64,000 nt of DNA from contig NZ_FOCN01000011.1 of the NCBI RefSeq assembly GCF_900110125.1, positions 61,183-125,182 of the forward strand, given 5' to 3'. Position numbers and translations under genes: made by a program. This document shows, piece after piece, positions 1-8,195 of the stretch (the first letter of the stretch is position 1; the number at the start of each line of letters is the position of its first letter). This DNA comes from Cryobacterium luteum (GTDB lineage Bacteria > Actinomycetota > Actinomycetes > Actinomycetales > Microbacteriaceae). The notes under the pieces were generated by a model. It searched no databases and had not been told where the DNA came from. It saw only the letters and a list, made by a program, of their open reading frames with translations.

Positions 1-887
1 ATGCCGTCCATCGGCGCCGCCTCCGCGAGCAGTCCCCCGTCGGTCGCGATCAGGTCGAAGGACCGGCCGTCGCTGAGCCCGAAGTCATACATTCGCGACG
101 TGGATCCATTGACCAGGCGAAGCCGCACCACCTCGGACGTGACATCGAGGTAGGGCGCGAGGGTTCCGTTGACCAGCAGCTGGTCGCCGATCGGCCCGAT
201 GTAGCCGCGCACGTCGGTGACGAATTGACCGTCGTCATCGAAACGGCGGTCCTGCACGACCACGGGAATGTCGTCGACACCGTAGGTGCGGGGCAGGGTG
301 AGCGCTGCTTCCTCGTCGTCCTGCACCAGGAAGAGACCGGCCAGGCCCATTTCGACCTGGTGTTCCGTCTTTCCGTCGGGGTGCGGGTGGTACCACAGGG
401 TCGCTGCGGGCTGGTCGATGGTGAAGTTCGGGCTCCAGGTGGCGCCCGGTTCGACCATCTGGTGCGGGCCACCGTCCATCTCGGCGGGCAGGCTCATGCC
501 ATGCCAGTGCACGGTGGTGGCCTCCCTCAGATCGTTCGCGACATTGATGCGCACGTCCTCCCCCCGGGCGGCGACGAGTGTGGGGCCGAGGTAGCTGCCG
601 TTGTAGCCCCAGGTGTCGGTGTCAACGCCCGACGTGAACTCGGTTGTCCCCGATTCGGCCGTGAGGTCGAAGACTCGCTCTCCGTCAGCGTTGACGGTCG
701 ATTCAGCCAGCGGCGGGATGGCGAGCGGGTTCACAAAGTCGATCGTGCCGACGGTGTCGATCACGCCGGCGCCAGTGTCGGTCGAGCAGGCGGTCAAGCC
801 CACGGCCAGCACGACCGTGCCGATCAGACCACCACTGATCAGGGTGGCAACACGACGGCGGGGGCGCACAAAGCGAGACGGGAGCAT
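1..887 (-). CDS. Multicopper oxidase, lipoprotein (N-terminal part, runs off window)
   Basis: The frame is open from an ATG at 887 to the window edge, giving the first 295 residues. The N-terminus is basic (MLPSRFVRPRRR) followed by a hydrophobic stretch ending in a lipobox-like LTAC, so it is probably a membrane-anchored extracellular lipoprotein. HWHG and LWYHPH are the first two copper-binding histidine motifs of the laccase/CueO/SufI-type cupredoxin family. The third-domain copper motifs would lie left of the window, so the substrate (Cu(I), phenolics) cannot be judged. It is co-directional with the glycosylase upstream of it but separated by about 60 bp. The class is clear; the specific role is not. 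Confidence 0.88.
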   Translation of the reverse strand, partial: MLPSRFVRPRRRVATLISGGLIGTVVLAVGLTACSTDTGAGVIDTVGTIDFVNPLAIPPLAESTVNADGERVFDLTAESGTTEFTSGVDTDTWGYNGSYLGPTLVAARGEDVRINVANDLREATTVHWHGMSLPAEMDGGPHQMVEPGATWSPNFTIDQPAATLWYHPHPDGKTEHQVEMGLAGLFLVQDDEEAALTLPRTYGVDDIPVVVQDRRFDDDGQFVTDVRGYIGPIGDQLLVNGTLAPYLDVTSEVVRLRLVNGSTSRMYDFGLSDGRSFDLIATDGGLLAEAAPMDG

Positions 888-946
888 GACTCTATTTTCG
901 CAGCCCGCCTGATGCGCTCACACCACGCCGGTTCCCAGCGAGTGCT

Positions 947-1942
947 TCAGGCCTGGCACCGCGGGCACCAGTACAGCTTGCGGGCGGCCATCTCTTCGAG
1001 CACGATGTGCGTTCCGCAGACCCGGCAGGGCAGGCCTTCCCGCTTGTACACCCAGTGCCGGTCGGCGCGATTCTTCATGGCCAGCCGATAGGTATCGCCC
1101 TCGAGCTTGTCCATGGTCATCATCTGCCCGGTCGCAACGCCGATGTGCAGCAGGTGGGCCCAGTCCTGCCAGAGCGCGCGCACAACCTCGTCGCTCAAAG
1201 ACTTGCCGGGAGCGTGCGGGTTGAGGCCGGCCCGAAAGAGCATCTCGGCCCGGTAGACGTTTCCGATGCCGCTGACCACGGTCTGATCCATCAGCAGGCG
1301 GCCGATCGGCGCCGGCTTCCTGCGCACAACACTCACGAACCGCGCTTCGGCTTCCGGACTGTTGTCCAGTTCCGGGTCGGGTCCGAGTTTGGCGATGACG
1401 GCCTCGACCTGGGCCGGGTCAAGCACCTCGCACGCAGTCGGTCCGCGCAGGTCGGCGCAGACCGTGTCGCTGAGCAGGCGCACCCGCACCTGGCCGACCG
1501 GCTCGGGCGGAAAGGTGTCGGCGAGGTCGATCTCCTTTTCCTGCTCCGACATGCGCACCCGGGTGCGGCGCGGCGCCCCGATACTGAAGATCGAGTTCTC
1601 GCCGTTCTGGTCGAAGGTTGGGGCATCCGCTGAAAGATCGGTGCCGTGCTGGTTGGTCTGGCCCATCCGGCCGTTGGCCGCGGCCATCGTGGCATCCATG
1701 AGGATGTCTCCGCTGAAATCCCAGGCGCCGTACATTCCCAAGTGGATGCGCAACCACAGTCCGTGGTCGAACTCCAGGAACATCTGCTTGCCGACGGCGC
1801 GGGCATCCGTCACCGTGTGCCCGGTCAGTTGAGCGGCACCGGTCACGAACCGGCCCTGCGGCGAACTGACCGTGACCCGGTGGCCGACGAAATTGCGTTG
1901 GAACTGTCGGGTGATGCGGTGAACGGAATGACCCTCTGGCAC
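947..1942 (-). CDS. Fpg/Nei-family DNA glycosylase (endonuclease VIII-like)
   Basis: 331 aa. The N-terminus MPEGHSVHR carries the family's catalytic Pro2 and Glu3, which act after removal of Met1. The C-terminus has a CxxC...CxxC zinc finger (CRVCG ... WCPRC) that grips DNA. It excises oxidised bases and cuts the abasic site by beta/delta elimination. The MPEGHxVHR start is the signature of actinobacterial Nei rather than MutM. It is longer than most Nei proteins (about 270 aa) because of a low-similarity insert around residues 90-140. The gene lies 6 bp after rpiB on the same strand, so the two are probably co-transcribed. Confidence 0.9.
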   Translation of the reverse strand: MPEGHSVHRITRQFQRNFVGHRVTVSSPQGRFVTGAAQLTGHTVTDARAVGKQMFLEFDHGLWLRIHLGMYGAWDFSGDILMDATMAAANGRMGQTNQHGTDLSADAPTFDQNGENSIFSIGAPRRTRVRMSEQEKEIDLADTFPPEPVGQVRVRLLSDTVCADLRGPTACEVLDPAQVEAVIAKLGPDPELDNSPEAEARFVSVVRRKPAPIGRLLMDQTVVSGIGNVYRAEMLFRAGLNPHAPGKSLSDEVVRALWQDWAHLLHIGVATGQMMTMDKLEGDTYRLAMKNRADRHWVYKREGLPCRVCGTHIVLEEMAARKLYWCPRCQA

Positions 1943-1948
1943 CTCAGA

Positions 1949-2440
1949 TCACTTTTCGTCGACGTTCTTGCCGACGATGGTTCCGCTGGTTTCATACTCC
2001 GCCAGCTGACGGATGCGACGCACGTGCCGCTCCTCCTCGCTGAACGGCTCGGCAATGAAGGCGTCGATGAAGCCGGTGGCCTCCCCGATGGTGTGCTCGC
2101 GGGCGCCGATCGAGATGATGTTGGCGTCGTTGTGTTCCCGGGCCAGCCGGGCGGTGGAGAGGTTCCAGACCAGGGCGGCGCGGGCGCCGGACACCTTGTT
2201 GGCGGCCATCTGCTCACCATTGCCCGAGCCGCCGAATACGATGCCGAGCGCTTCGATGCCGCTCTCCCGGTCGTCGACGGTGGCCTGCGCGGCGTTGATG
2301 CAGAAGGCCGGGTAGTCGTCGAGGGCGTCGTACGTCTGCGGCCCGTGGTCGATGACCTCGTGGCCGGCTGCACGCAGGTGCGTGATCAGGTGGTGGCTGA
2401 GGTCGAGTCCGGCATGGTCCGTGGCGATATGGATGCGCAT
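1949..2440 (-). CDS. rpiB: Ribose-5-phosphate isomerase B
   Basis: 163 aa. The start MRIHIATDHAG and the GSGNGEQMAANK block match the RpiB/LacAB family. The Glu in that block corresponds to the catalytic base used by actinobacterial enzymes in place of the Cys of E. coli RpiB. It interconverts ribose 5-phosphate and ribulose 5-phosphate in the pentose phosphate pathway in the cytosol. It has 9 bp spacing from the upstream thiol-oxidoreductase gene and 6 bp to the downstream nei-like gene, forming a compact three-gene minus-strand unit. Confidence 0.93.
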   Translation of the reverse strand: MRIHIATDHAGLDLSHHLITHLRAAGHEVIDHGPQTYDALDDYPAFCINAAQATVDDRESGIEALGIVFGGSGNGEQMAANKVSGARAALVWNLSTARLAREHNDANIISIGAREHTIGEATGFIDAFIAEPFSEEERHVRRIRQLAEYETSGTIVGKNVDEK

Positions 2441-2449
2441 AAGAGCAGT

Positions 2450-3070
2450 CTATTTAGTGCCGACGACCTCCGCGAAAATCGGCTCCCGGATGCGACTGCG
2501 CTTGAGCTCGAAGAATCCGTCGTAATTGGCGAGGGCCACGACGCCGTCCCAGAGCGCGAGGGCCGCATCGCCCATCGGTGCCGGGGAGATGACGGGGCCG
2601 AAGAAGGCCACGCCGTTGACGGCGATCACCGGGGTTCCGACGTCCTGGCCGACGCGGTTGATGCCGTCGAAGTGACTCGCCCGCATCTCCCGGTCGTACT
2701 CATCGCTGTCGGCGAAGGCGGCGAAGTCAGCGGGCAGGCCGACCTCGGCGAGCGCGGCCAGGATGACCTCGTCAGCATCAACGCTGCCCCCGGGGTGAAT
2801 GAGGACGCCGAGGGCGTCATAGAGTGCCTTGACCATCTTTTGGCCGTGCAGCTCACCAGCGGCGGCCACGAGGCGGGTGTACTTCAGCGCCCGCGGAAAG
2901 AACGCCGCGTATTCCGCGCTCACGTCCTGATCTTCATTGAGGACGGCAAGGCTCATCACGTGCCAGGTCACCTCGAAATCGCGCAGTCGGGCGACCTCGT
3001 CGACCCAACGCGAAGTCATCCAGGCCCAGGGGCACGACGGGTCAAACCAGAAGTCAACGGAATCAGTCAT
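2450..3070 (-). CDS. DsbA-like protein, Rv2466c (mycothiol-dependent nitroreductase) family
   Basis: 206 aa. It aligns by eye along its whole length with M. tuberculosis Rv2466c: FWFDPxCPW near the N-terminus, SRWxxEV, then DVGTPVIAVNGVAFFGPV, ending FFELKRxR. It has a thioredoxin fold with a helical insertion, and the family reduces substrates with mycothiol. The active site here reads CPWA at residues 14-17 rather than CPWC, so only the N-terminal nucleophilic Cys remains. That is compatible with a monothiol, mycoredoxin-like mechanism. It is the first gene of a probable operon with rpiB and nei. Confidence 0.85.
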   Translation of the reverse strand: MTDSVDFWFDPSCPWAWMTSRWVDEVARLRDFEVTWHVMSLAVLNEDQDVSAEYAAFFPRALKYTRLVAAAGELHGQKMVKALYDALGVLIHPGGSVDADEVILAALAEVGLPADFAAFADSDEYDREMRASHFDGINRVGQDVGTPVIAVNGVAFFGPVISPAPMGDAALALWDGVVALANYDGFFELKRSRIREPIFAEVVGTK

Positions 3071-3236
3071 GCGACCAGCCTAAGCGGGGCCAGCGGGGCT
3101 CCCGCATCCCCATTCCTGAGAATGCCGTTTGGGCAATGTCCCCCATGAGGGGGTATTGTGGCTGGGTTGAAAAAAAACTGCACCACGCAGTACAGCTTTG
3201 TCTTCGCAGCACAATATCTCCCCGGGAGAAATTCAC

Positions 3237-4811
3237 ATGCCCACTGACCGAAGCACGTCCAACCTGAATTCCGGCGCCACTAGCGCCGGGGCAGCACGGG
3301 GCAAGCCCGCAAGGACCCTCCGCCGCCGCCGCATCGCGGTCTCCGACGTCAACGTCGTCGACAAGCCCATCATGAAGCGCGCCCTCGGCGGCACCATCGT
3401 GGGAAACACCATGGAATGGTATGACGTAGGTATCTTCGGGTACCTCATCACCACCATGGGTCCGGTCTTCCTGCCGGAGGCGGACGCATCCGTTCAAACC
3501 CTGTTTCTGCTCGGAACCTTCGCCGCGACCTTCTTCGCCCGCCCGCTCGGCGGGGTGTTCTTCGGCTGGCTCGGCGACCGAATCGGCCGCCAGAAGGTGC
3601 TCGCCACCACCCTGATCCTGATGGCCGCCTCGACCTTCGCCGTCGGGCTGCTGCCCGGCTACGCTCAGGTCGGCGTCTGGGCCGCGGTCTTGCTGGTGTT
3701 CGTCAAACTCGTCCAGGGCTTCTCAACCGGCGGCGAGTACGCCGGCGCAACGACCTTCGTCAGCGAGCACGCCCCCGACACGCAGCGCGGCTACTTCGCG
3801 AGCTTCCTCGACATGGGCAGTTATCTCGGGTTCGCCATCGGAGCCTCACTGGTCTCGGTGCTGCAGCTCACCCTCGGGCAGGACATCATGGAGGCGTGGG
3901 GCTGGCGTATCCCGTTCCTCATCGCCGGTCCGCTCGGCCTTATCGCCATCTACTTCCGCATGAAGATCGACGAGTCGCCGGCCTTCCAGGCCACCCTCGA
4001 CGCGCAGGAGGAAGCCCAGAAGAACCCGGTCGGCGCGACAGCCGACACTCCCAAGGGCCCGATTGCCATTTTCAAGGCGTACTGGCGCAACATCATCATC
4101 GCGATGATCCTGGTGGCCGCGGCGAACACTGTTGGCTACGCCCTCACCTCGTACATGCCCACCTATCTCACCGAGAACAAGGGGTACGACGAGTTGCACG
4201 GTACAGCGCTGACCATTCCGATTCTCGTGGTCATGGCCCTATGCATCCCGCTGGCCGGCCGGCTGTCCGACCGCATCGGGCGTCGCCCGGTGCTGTGGAT
4301 CGGTGCGATCAGCACCGTCGTGCTGTCGTACCCGGCATTCCTGCTGATCGGCATCGGTGAGATCTGGTCGACCCTGCTCGGCCTGGCGCTCATCGCGTTC
4401 CCGGTCACCTTCTACGTCTCCAACCTGGCTTCAGCCCTGCCGGCGCTGTTCCCGACGGCGAGCCGTTACGGCGCGATGGGCATCTCCTACAACTTCGCCG
4501 TGGCCATTTTCGGTGGAACCACGCCGTTCATCATCGCGGCGCTCATCGTGGGCACCGGCAACGACCTGATGCCGGCCTTCTACCTGATGGGCACCTCGCT
4601 GATCGGGGCGATCGCCATCTACTTTCTCAAGGAATCGGCCAACCGCCCACTCCCGGGTTCGATGCCGAGCGTCAACACCCACGAGGAAGCGCACGAACTG
4701 GTCAAGACGCAGGACGACAACCCCCTGCTCGACACCGACGAGATGCCGTTCGACCATACCTTCGAGCCGCCGACCAACGCCCTACCCATTCAGGAACCGG
4801 CCAGGCTCTAG
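3237..4811 (+). CDS. MFS transporter, metabolite:H+ symporter (ProP-like) family
   Basis: 524 aa. GNTMEWYDVGIFGYL in TM1 and GWLGDRIGRQKVL in the TM2-3 loop are hallmarks of the MHS branch (ProP, KgtP, ShiA). GRLSDRIGRRPVL marks the second half, consistent with 12 membrane segments. The likely substrate is an osmolyte or organic acid taken up with protons; it cannot be assigned. I chose ATG 3237 because GGGAGA lies about 8 bp upstream; a TTG at 3198 would add 13 unconvincing residues. The C-terminal 45 residues are hydrophilic and acidic, longer than in KgtP. A hairpin terminator follows. Confidence 0.88.
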   Translation: MPTDRSTSNLNSGATSAGAARGKPARTLRRRRIAVSDVNVVDKPIMKRALGGTIVGNTMEWYDVGIFGYLITTMGPVFLPEADASVQTLFLLGTFAATFFARPLGGVFFGWLGDRIGRQKVLATTLILMAASTFAVGLLPGYAQVGVWAAVLLVFVKLVQGFSTGGEYAGATTFVSEHAPDTQRGYFASFLDMGSYLGFAIGASLVSVLQLTLGQDIMEAWGWRIPFLIAGPLGLIAIYFRMKIDESPAFQATLDAQEEAQKNPVGATADTPKGPIAIFKAYWRNIIIAMILVAAANTVGYALTSYMPTYLTENKGYDELHGTALTIPILVVMALCIPLAGRLSDRIGRRPVLWIGAISTVVLSYPAFLLIGIGEIWSTLLGLALIAFPVTFYVSNLASALPALFPTASRYGAMGISYNFAVAIFGGTTPFIIAALIVGTGNDLMPAFYLMGTSLIGAIAIYFLKESANRPLPGSMPSVNTHEEAHELVKTQDDNPLLDTDEMPFDHTFEPPTNALPIQEPARL

Positions 4812-4826
4812 TTCAGTAATTGCCTG

Positions 4827-4866
4827 CGGGCGTGCGCGGCTTCGGTCGCGCGCGCCCGTTTGTCGT
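4827..4866 (+). terminator. Rho-independent terminator after the MFS gene
   Basis: A 12-bp stem (4827-4838 with 4847-4858, one G-T wobble) around an 8-nt loop is followed by TTTGTCGTTGTT. It lies 15 bp after the stop codon of the transporter. Confidence 0.6.
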
Positions 4867-4910
4867 TGTTCGAAACGGATGCTCCCAGTCGGCCCGCGTA
4901 GAATTTGCGG

Positions 4911-6437
4911 ATGACCTCCGCGCCCCCCAACACTGCGCCCTCCACCGCGGCCGAAACGAGCGCAGCCGAACCCGGAACCGAGTTTGCCGGAATCGACCCG
5001 CACGACCTCGAAGTGACCCTGCGGGTACTCGCCTCGCTCAGCGACGTGGATCCGGACAGCACCGACTTCGTCACCGTGCGCCAAGCTACCGCCAAGATGT
5101 TCAAGTCGGTCAAGATGTCGCGGCGCCTCGAGAAGCGCGCCATCATCGCGGACGCCGACCGCAGTGTGATCGCCGCCACGGCCACCGGCGCCCCCACTCG
5201 CATCGACGACGAGACCCGCGGCGCCCAGCTCTCGCTCGGCACGAGCGCGGCCACGGCCGGCGAACTGCTCGTTCCCCGCGCCTGCTACATCTGCAAGCAG
5301 AAGTACACCGTCGTCGACGCCTTCTACCACCAGCTCTGCCCGAGCTGCGCGCTCATGAGCCACGCCAAACGCGATGCCCGCACCGACCTCACCGGCAAGC
5401 GCGCCCTGCTCACCGGTGGCCGCGCCAAGATCGGCATGTACATCGCCCTGCGCCTGCTGCGCGACGGCGCCCACACCACCGTCACCACCCGGTTTCCGCG
5501 CGATGCCGTTCGCCGGTTCGCTGCGATGGACGATTCCAACGACTGGCTGCACCGCCTGCGCATCGTCGGCATCGACCTGCGCGACCCGGCCCAGGTGATT
5601 GCCCTCGCCGATTCGGTTGCAGCCCAGGGCCCCCTCGACATTCTCATCAACAACGCCGCGCAGACCGTGCGGCGCTCGCGCGGCTCGTACTCCCCCCTGG
5701 TTGAAGCCGAGGATTCCCCGCTGCCCGACGGCCCGCTGCCCGAGATCGTCTCGTTCGGGCACACGAATGATGCGCATCCGCTGGCCCTCGCCGCGTCGGT
5801 CTCCGGGCATCCGCTCCTCGCCGGTGCCTCTGGCGCCGGTGCACTCACCGCGGATGACCTCACCCGCCTCGCCCTCGCGGCCGGCTCGTCATCGCTCGAA
5901 CGCCTCGCCGCCGGCACCGCGATCGACGCCGGCGGGCTCGTGCCCGATCTGCACGAGGTGAACAGCTGGACCGCAAACGTCGAAGACGTCGATCCGCTCG
6001 AGATGCTCGAAGTGCAGCTGTGCAATACGACGGCACCATTTTTGCTGGTGAGCCGCCTGCGGGCGTCGCTGACAGCATCCGCTGCCCGCCGCACCTATAT
6101 CGTGAACGTCTCGGCGATGGAGGGTGTGTTCGGCCGCGGTTACAAGGGCCCCGGTCACCCGCACACCAACATGGCCAAGGCCGCGCTCAATATGCTCACC
6201 CGCACGAGTGCGAAGGAGATGCTCGTCGACGGCATTCTCATGACGAGCGTCGACACCGGCTGGATCACCGACGAACGACCGCATCCCACCAAGGTGCGCC
6301 TGGCCGAGGAGGGTTTTCATGCCCCGCTCGACCTGGTCGACGGCGCCGCCCGGGTGTACGACCCGATCGTGCGCGGCGAGGCCGGTGAAGACCTCTACGG
6401 CGTCTTTCTCAAGGATTACCAGCCCGGCGCCTGGTAA
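4911..6437 (+). CDS. SDR-family oxidoreductase with N-terminal zinc-ribbon extension
   Basis: 508 aa, about twice the usual SDR length. Residues 1-120 are an uncharacterised extension. C125xxC128 and C143xxC146 form a probable zinc ribbon. A Rossmann domain begins at TGGRAKIG (168-175), with NNAA (247-250) and VNVSAMEG before the active-site region. The usual YxxxK reads TNMAK, so the catalytic Tyr is not in its standard place; a Tyr lies further upstream in GYKGPGH. An insert of about 90 residues separates NNAA from the active site. ATG 4911 was chosen over TTG 4905. Substrate unknown; NAD(P) binding is likely. Confidence 0.8.
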   Translation: MTSAPPNTAPSTAAETSAAEPGTEFAGIDPHDLEVTLRVLASLSDVDPDSTDFVTVRQATAKMFKSVKMSRRLEKRAIIADADRSVIAATATGAPTRIDDETRGAQLSLGTSAATAGELLVPRACYICKQKYTVVDAFYHQLCPSCALMSHAKRDARTDLTGKRALLTGGRAKIGMYIALRLLRDGAHTTVTTRFPRDAVRRFAAMDDSNDWLHRLRIVGIDLRDPAQVIALADSVAAQGPLDILINNAAQTVRRSRGSYSPLVEAEDSPLPDGPLPEIVSFGHTNDAHPLALAASVSGHPLLAGASGAGALTADDLTRLALAAGSSSLERLAAGTAIDAGGLVPDLHEVNSWTANVEDVDPLEMLEVQLCNTTAPFLLVSRLRASLTASAARRTYIVNVSAMEGVFGRGYKGPGHPHTNMAKAALNMLTRTSAKEMLVDGILMTSVDTGWITDERPHPTKVRLAEEGFHAPLDLVDGAARVYDPIVRGEAGEDLYGVFLKDYQPGAW

Positions 6438-6440
6438 CCC

Positions 6441-6746
6441 TCAGTCGAGGTCGAACGCCGTGTGAATGGCGGCGCTGAGCTGTGGCTCCTGGCGCGGCAG
6501 TAGAAATCCGATTTGGCGGCCGAGGCTGGCCACCGGGATGGTCACGATGTTATCGCAGCTCACGACGCAGTTCTGGTCGAGGCCGTTCGCCGGGCCGACC
6601 GAAACTTCGGTGGACAGTCCGCGCACGGTGCTGGTGATGGGGGCGACCGTCACCCGCGTGAGGTGCGGGCGCACGAGCTCACGGGTGAGCACGAGAACCG
6701 GCCGTGCCTTGTCGAGGTGCGCAATGTGAATCGCGCGCATCATCAC
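6441..6746 (-). CDS. MazF/PemK-family toxin (endoribonuclease)
   Basis: 101 aa. The pattern of KARPVLVLTRE, VTVAPITSTVRG and DQNCVVSCDNIVTI is typical of PemK/MazF mRNA interferases, which cut single-stranded RNA at short motifs. Its ATG overlaps the stop codon of the upstream ribbon-helix-helix gene by 4 bp (ATGA at 6743-6746), the usual antitoxin-first arrangement. The length is normal and no disruption is seen. The recognition sequence cannot be predicted. Confidence 0.9.
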   Translation of the reverse strand: MMMRAIHIAHLDKARPVLVLTRELVRPHLTRVTVAPITSTVRGLSTEVSVGPANGLDQNCVVSCDNIVTIPVASLGRQIGFLLPRQEPQLSAAIHTAFDLD

Positions 6747-6979
6747 GCGAGGTCCGACGGAATGATCGCGCCGTAGCGTGCGAGGTCGTCCAGGTCGTCA
6801 CGGATTGTCGGCTGCTCGGACAGAATGCGCACATCACGCAGTGCAATCTCGCGGCGACGTTCTCGTTCGAGGGCCCGGGTGATCACAGCGGCGCGGCTGC
6901 TGTCGCGGCCCTCGGTCACCGCTCGGTCCAGGTAGTCCACGATGTCGTCGGGCAGGCGTACCGCGATCTGTCGGCTCAT
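6743..6979 (-). CDS. Ribbon-helix-helix antitoxin of the MazF pair
   Basis: 78 aa from ATG 6979. MSRQIAVRLPDDIVDYLD is a typical RHH beta-strand and first helix that binds operator DNA. The charged C-terminal half (ERERRREIALRD ... TIRDDLDDL) would wrap the toxin. A longer frame from 7060 exists, but its extra 27 residues do not look like an RHH start and would include the putative operator. It overlaps the toxin by 4 bp, so translation is coupled. It probably autorepresses its promoter just upstream. Confidence 0.86.
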   Translation of the reverse strand: MSRQIAVRLPDDIVDYLDRAVTEGRDSSRAAVITRALERERRREIALRDVRILSEQPTIRDDLDDLARYGAIIPSDLA

Positions 6980-6988
6980 GCGCGTCAG

Positions 6989-7017
6989 CATACCACTTTG
7001 GGATTCATTACGGTATG
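6989..7017. promoter_or_regulatory. Inverted repeat upstream of the toxin-antitoxin operon
   Basis: CATACC (6989-6994) and GGTATG (7012-7017) are perfect 6-bp arms 17 bp apart, 10 bp upstream of the antitoxin start. On the minus strand TATGCT lies in the proximal arm and could be a -10 box. The position fits an autoregulatory operator; this is inferred from position only. Confidence 0.4.
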
Positions 7018-7254
7018 GCGATGCAAAAGCCCGTAATCTGTCGAGGAAAGCACAGGTCACGAGCGAAAAGTCGCCACTGCCAGGCTGACCGCAGGCTACG
7101 CCTCAGCCGGCAGACCGCCAGCACAGGATGATCACAATTTCCGCAGCAGCGAGAGGGGTCGAACGGCCCTGCTGGTGAGCATTGATTGGCGTGAGAATGG
7201 GTAGCAAGACCTCGGCCCGAATACCCAAGGTCGCAGGTCCCTGGAGGAGAAGGA

Positions 7255-8127
7255 ATGACTGCTGATTCGCTGCCGACTACGGCTCACCGCACCGACACAA
7301 GCGCTCGGCTGACCCAGTCACATCGCTCGCTGTGGCTCTCGATTGCCGCTGCCCTGCTCGCTTGGGGCGGCAGCATCCTGACCCTCGCCAACAGCGCTGT
7401 CTACGACCAGCTCACTCCGGTGTTTCTCCCGCAGGCTCTCGCCCAGGACGCGGCGAATCTCATCGTCGCTGCCCCGATGCTCGCCGTCAGTGCGGTTCTG
7501 GCGCTCCGCGGGTCTGTCCGCGCTCACCTGATCTGGCTTGGTGTGCTGGCCTTTACTGTCTACAACTACGTAATCTACGCGTTCTCCGTTCCGTTCGGGC
7601 CGCTCTATCCGCTCTGGACGGCGGTTCTGGGCTTGAGCCTGTTCGCACTCATCGGCGGCGTGCGCACCCTTACCGATGCTACGAGCACCGCCCGGTTTCG
7701 CAGCCATCGGGCGACCAGCGTCGCCGCGTGGGTGTTGCTGATCGTGGCCGGATTGTTCGCGCTGATCTGGCTCAGGGAGGATCTGCCCGCCTTACTCGGC
7801 CGAACGACCCAGCAGAGCTCAACCGACATGAACCTGCCCACCAATCCGGTCCACACACTCGACTACATCTTCTTCCTGCCGTCGGCGTTCTACGTGGGGA
7901 TCGGGCTGCTGCGAGAAAACCCGTTTGCCTCGCGCGCGACCGCTCCGTTCCTCATCTTCATGGTCCTCACCTGCGTGCCAATTGTCCTGACTCCCGTTGC
8001 GCAGGCCGTCAGCGGGCAGTCGCCGGTATGGAGCATTCTCGCCCCGATTGGTGTCATCGCGGCAGTCGTGCTCAGCAGCGTCACCTGGCTCCTGATAACC
8101 GTCCGACAGGCGCCAGCGGGTCTCTGA
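7255..8127 (+). CDS. Multi-pass membrane protein of unknown function
   Basis: 290 aa from ATG 7255, with a strong site (GGAGGAGAAGGA) directly upstream. It has about seven hydrophobic segments, starting at LWLSIAAALLAWGGSILTL. Polar loops include LREDLPALLGRTTQQSS after the fifth segment, and the C-terminus is PVWSILAPIGVIAAVVLSSVTWLLI. I do not recognise a named family. It ends 68 bp before the AAA+ ATPase gene on the same strand, but a functional link is only a possibility. Confidence 0.75.
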   Translation: MTADSLPTTAHRTDTSARLTQSHRSLWLSIAAALLAWGGSILTLANSAVYDQLTPVFLPQALAQDAANLIVAAPMLAVSAVLALRGSVRAHLIWLGVLAFTVYNYVIYAFSVPFGPLYPLWTAVLGLSLFALIGGVRTLTDATSTARFRSHRATSVAAWVLLIVAGLFALIWLREDLPALLGRTTQQSSTDMNLPTNPVHTLDYIFFLPSAFYVGIGLLRENPFASRATAPFLIFMVLTCVPIVLTPVAQAVSGQSPVWSILAPIGVIAAVVLSSVTWLLITVRQAPAGL

Positions 8128-8195
8128 CCGTGTTGGTGCGCCCTACGATTGGCACCATCCGGTGCAGATCATCGGGCACCAGGGAGGAACGCACC

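Noticed and set aside
225..1091. Long plus-strand open frame
   Set aside because: Antisense to the multicopper oxidase and glycosylase genes; low complexity typical of GC-rich shadow frames.
7332..8195. Open frame extending the AAA+ ATPase upstream
   Set aside because: It overlaps the membrane-protein gene in a different frame; ATG 8196 has a clear ribosome site.
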